Shown here: piece by piece, positions 35,915 to 36,429 of the stretch
How the letters are laid out: the number at the start of each line of letters is the position of its first letter
Numbering within the stretch: position 1 is the stretch's first letter
Virus record (IMG/VR): IMGVR_UViG_3300033145_000240
Coordinates: 1-36,429 of that record
Source of the DNA: a virus
Reading direction: 5' to 3' (one strand)
Length of the DNA: 36,429 bases
Program-made: the position numbers and the translations under genes
The notes under the pieces: generated by a model
Told to the model about the DNA's origin: nothing
The model's input: the letters and a program-made list of their open reading frames with translations, nothing else
Databases searched by the model: none

Positions 35915-36429
35915 ATGGCTGTTACAATAGGCAATAATTCAAATAGTGGCAACCCAGGGTCAACAACATCTTATTCTTGGTCACATAGTTGTCACGCAGA
36001 TTCAACATGTCTTGTTGTTTCTGTTTGTAGTGAAGATTCGTCTGATACAGATAATGCTATAAGTGGTATTACATATGACGGAAACGCTTTAACAGAGATA
36101 GGTTCACGAATTGCTGCCGGTGGTAGACAAACAGCAATGTGGTATTTAGTATCTCCGACAGTTAGCAGTTCATTGACCATAGAAGTTACACATGGTGGTA
36201 AAGTAACGGATACTGGTGCATTTGCAACAGATTTAATAGCAGTGGATACTTCCGACCCATTAGATGATTGGGGTTCTGATACTGTAAATACAGGTAATTT
36301 AAACGTAACAATATCCCCGGCTAGCACTGGCTCAATGGCACTTGGTGCTTATTGTAGTGGTAATTCTGACCCAGCAAATATTACTGTAACAACAGGGACA
36401 GAGATAGCAGAAATTGATTTAGGTGGAAC
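35915..36429 (+). CDS. Tail fibre protein, 5' part (continues at base 1)
   Basis: The true start of the tail fibre is ATG 35915, directly after the TAA of the previous gene. The frame is open to the window end and continues through base 1 to the stop at 1886-1888, giving 762 residues in total. The N-terminal ~170 residues are a beta-rich domain (MAVTIGNNSNSGNPGSTTSY, then SGITYDGNALTEIGS, AMWYLVSPTVSSS) like the globular heads of surface and fibre proteins. The repeat shaft follows. The N-terminal domain may attach to the tail. Confidence 0.7.
   Translation, partial: MAVTIGNNSNSGNPGSTTSYSWSHSCHADSTCLVVSVCSEDSSDTDNAISGITYDGNALTEIGSRIAAGGRQTAMWYLVSPTVSSSLTIEVTHGGKVTDTGAFATDLIAVDTSDPLDDWGSDTVNTGNLNVTISPASTGSMALGAYCSGNSDPANITVTTGTEIAEIDLGG
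36316..36429. repeat. Right copy of the 114-bp terminal direct repeat
   Basis: This is an exact copy of bases 1-114, lying inside the 5' third of the tail fibre gene that starts at 35915. It marks the overlap used to close the genome. See the left copy for why an assembly overlap is preferred to a packaged terminal repeat. Confidence 0.95.

Noticed and set aside
1-36429. tRNA or tmRNA genes
   Set aside because: No cloverleaf with a proper anticodon arm and TTC-loop was seen; the structured element at 23478 has a junction but lacks tRNA-specific loops and CCA end.

Overview
The window is a complete tailed-phage genome (Caudoviricetes). The first 114 bases are repeated exactly as the last 114 bases (1-114 = 36316-36429), so the contig closes into a circle or circularly permuted molecule of 36,315 unique bases. 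One gene, a repeat-built tail fibre, is cut by the linearisation point and is whole once the ends are joined. All convincing protein genes lie on the + strand. No integrase, transposase, CI-type repressor, DNA polymerase, helicase, primase or tRNA gene is visible, so replication probably relies on host enzymes. The base composition is AT-rich. Almost every gene starts at an ATG behind an A/T-rich leader (AATAAAAATATG-like) with no Shine-Dalgarno sequence, while promoters are ordinary TTGACA/TATAAT types. Stops are mostly TAA with some TAG and TGA, so the standard bacterial code fits. The host is a bacterium that initiates without Shine-Dalgarno pairing; Patescibacteria/CPR is one possibility, but nothing here proves it.

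Layout in circular order. (a) 26237-35914 and across the junction to 13062 is the late module. It holds the terminase small and large subunits, a Mu gp29-like portal fused to a Mu gpF-like minor head protein, a Mu gpI-like protease/scaffold, a decoration protein, the major capsid protein and several small virion proteins. It continues with the tail fibre (35915 through the junction to 1888), a gp36-type connector, a gpG-like protein, a tail-completion candidate, the tail tube, a frameshifted tail chaperone pair, a short tape measure, a gpD-like hub protein, further fibre-type proteins, a holin and a papain-fold cysteine peptidase. The absence of a sheath gene points to a siphovirus. The module ends at a strong terminator at 13075-13099. 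(b) 13117-20513 is the early module: small membrane and zinc-ribbon proteins, a membrane-anchored 3D/RlpA-like barrel, an HTH protein, a probable recombination set (annealing-like protein plus PD-(D/E)XK nuclease), a winged-helix protein and an HNH nuclease. Three near-identical promoters at 13407, 15012 and 18136 carry a palindromic CTTGACAAG at the -35 box and probably make a co-regulated set. (c) 20514-26246 is accessory: a short RNA/attenuator, two possible -1 frameshift genes, a topoisomerase-type zinc finger, a divergent peptide deformylase, three DNA methyltransferases in tandem and a cluster of structured non-coding RNAs.

The most unusual content is the set of probable structured RNAs. 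23030-23148 is a long-stem multibranch element. 23478-23577 (+) has its own promoter, with the predicted start at the first base of a 12-bp closing stem. 23705-23822 (-) has an extended -10 promoter and a perfect intrinsic terminator. 13236-13358 is a long-stem element followed by a terminator. 20536-20630 is a promoter, hairpin and terminator with DnaA-box-like inverted repeats. None was recognised as a known family.
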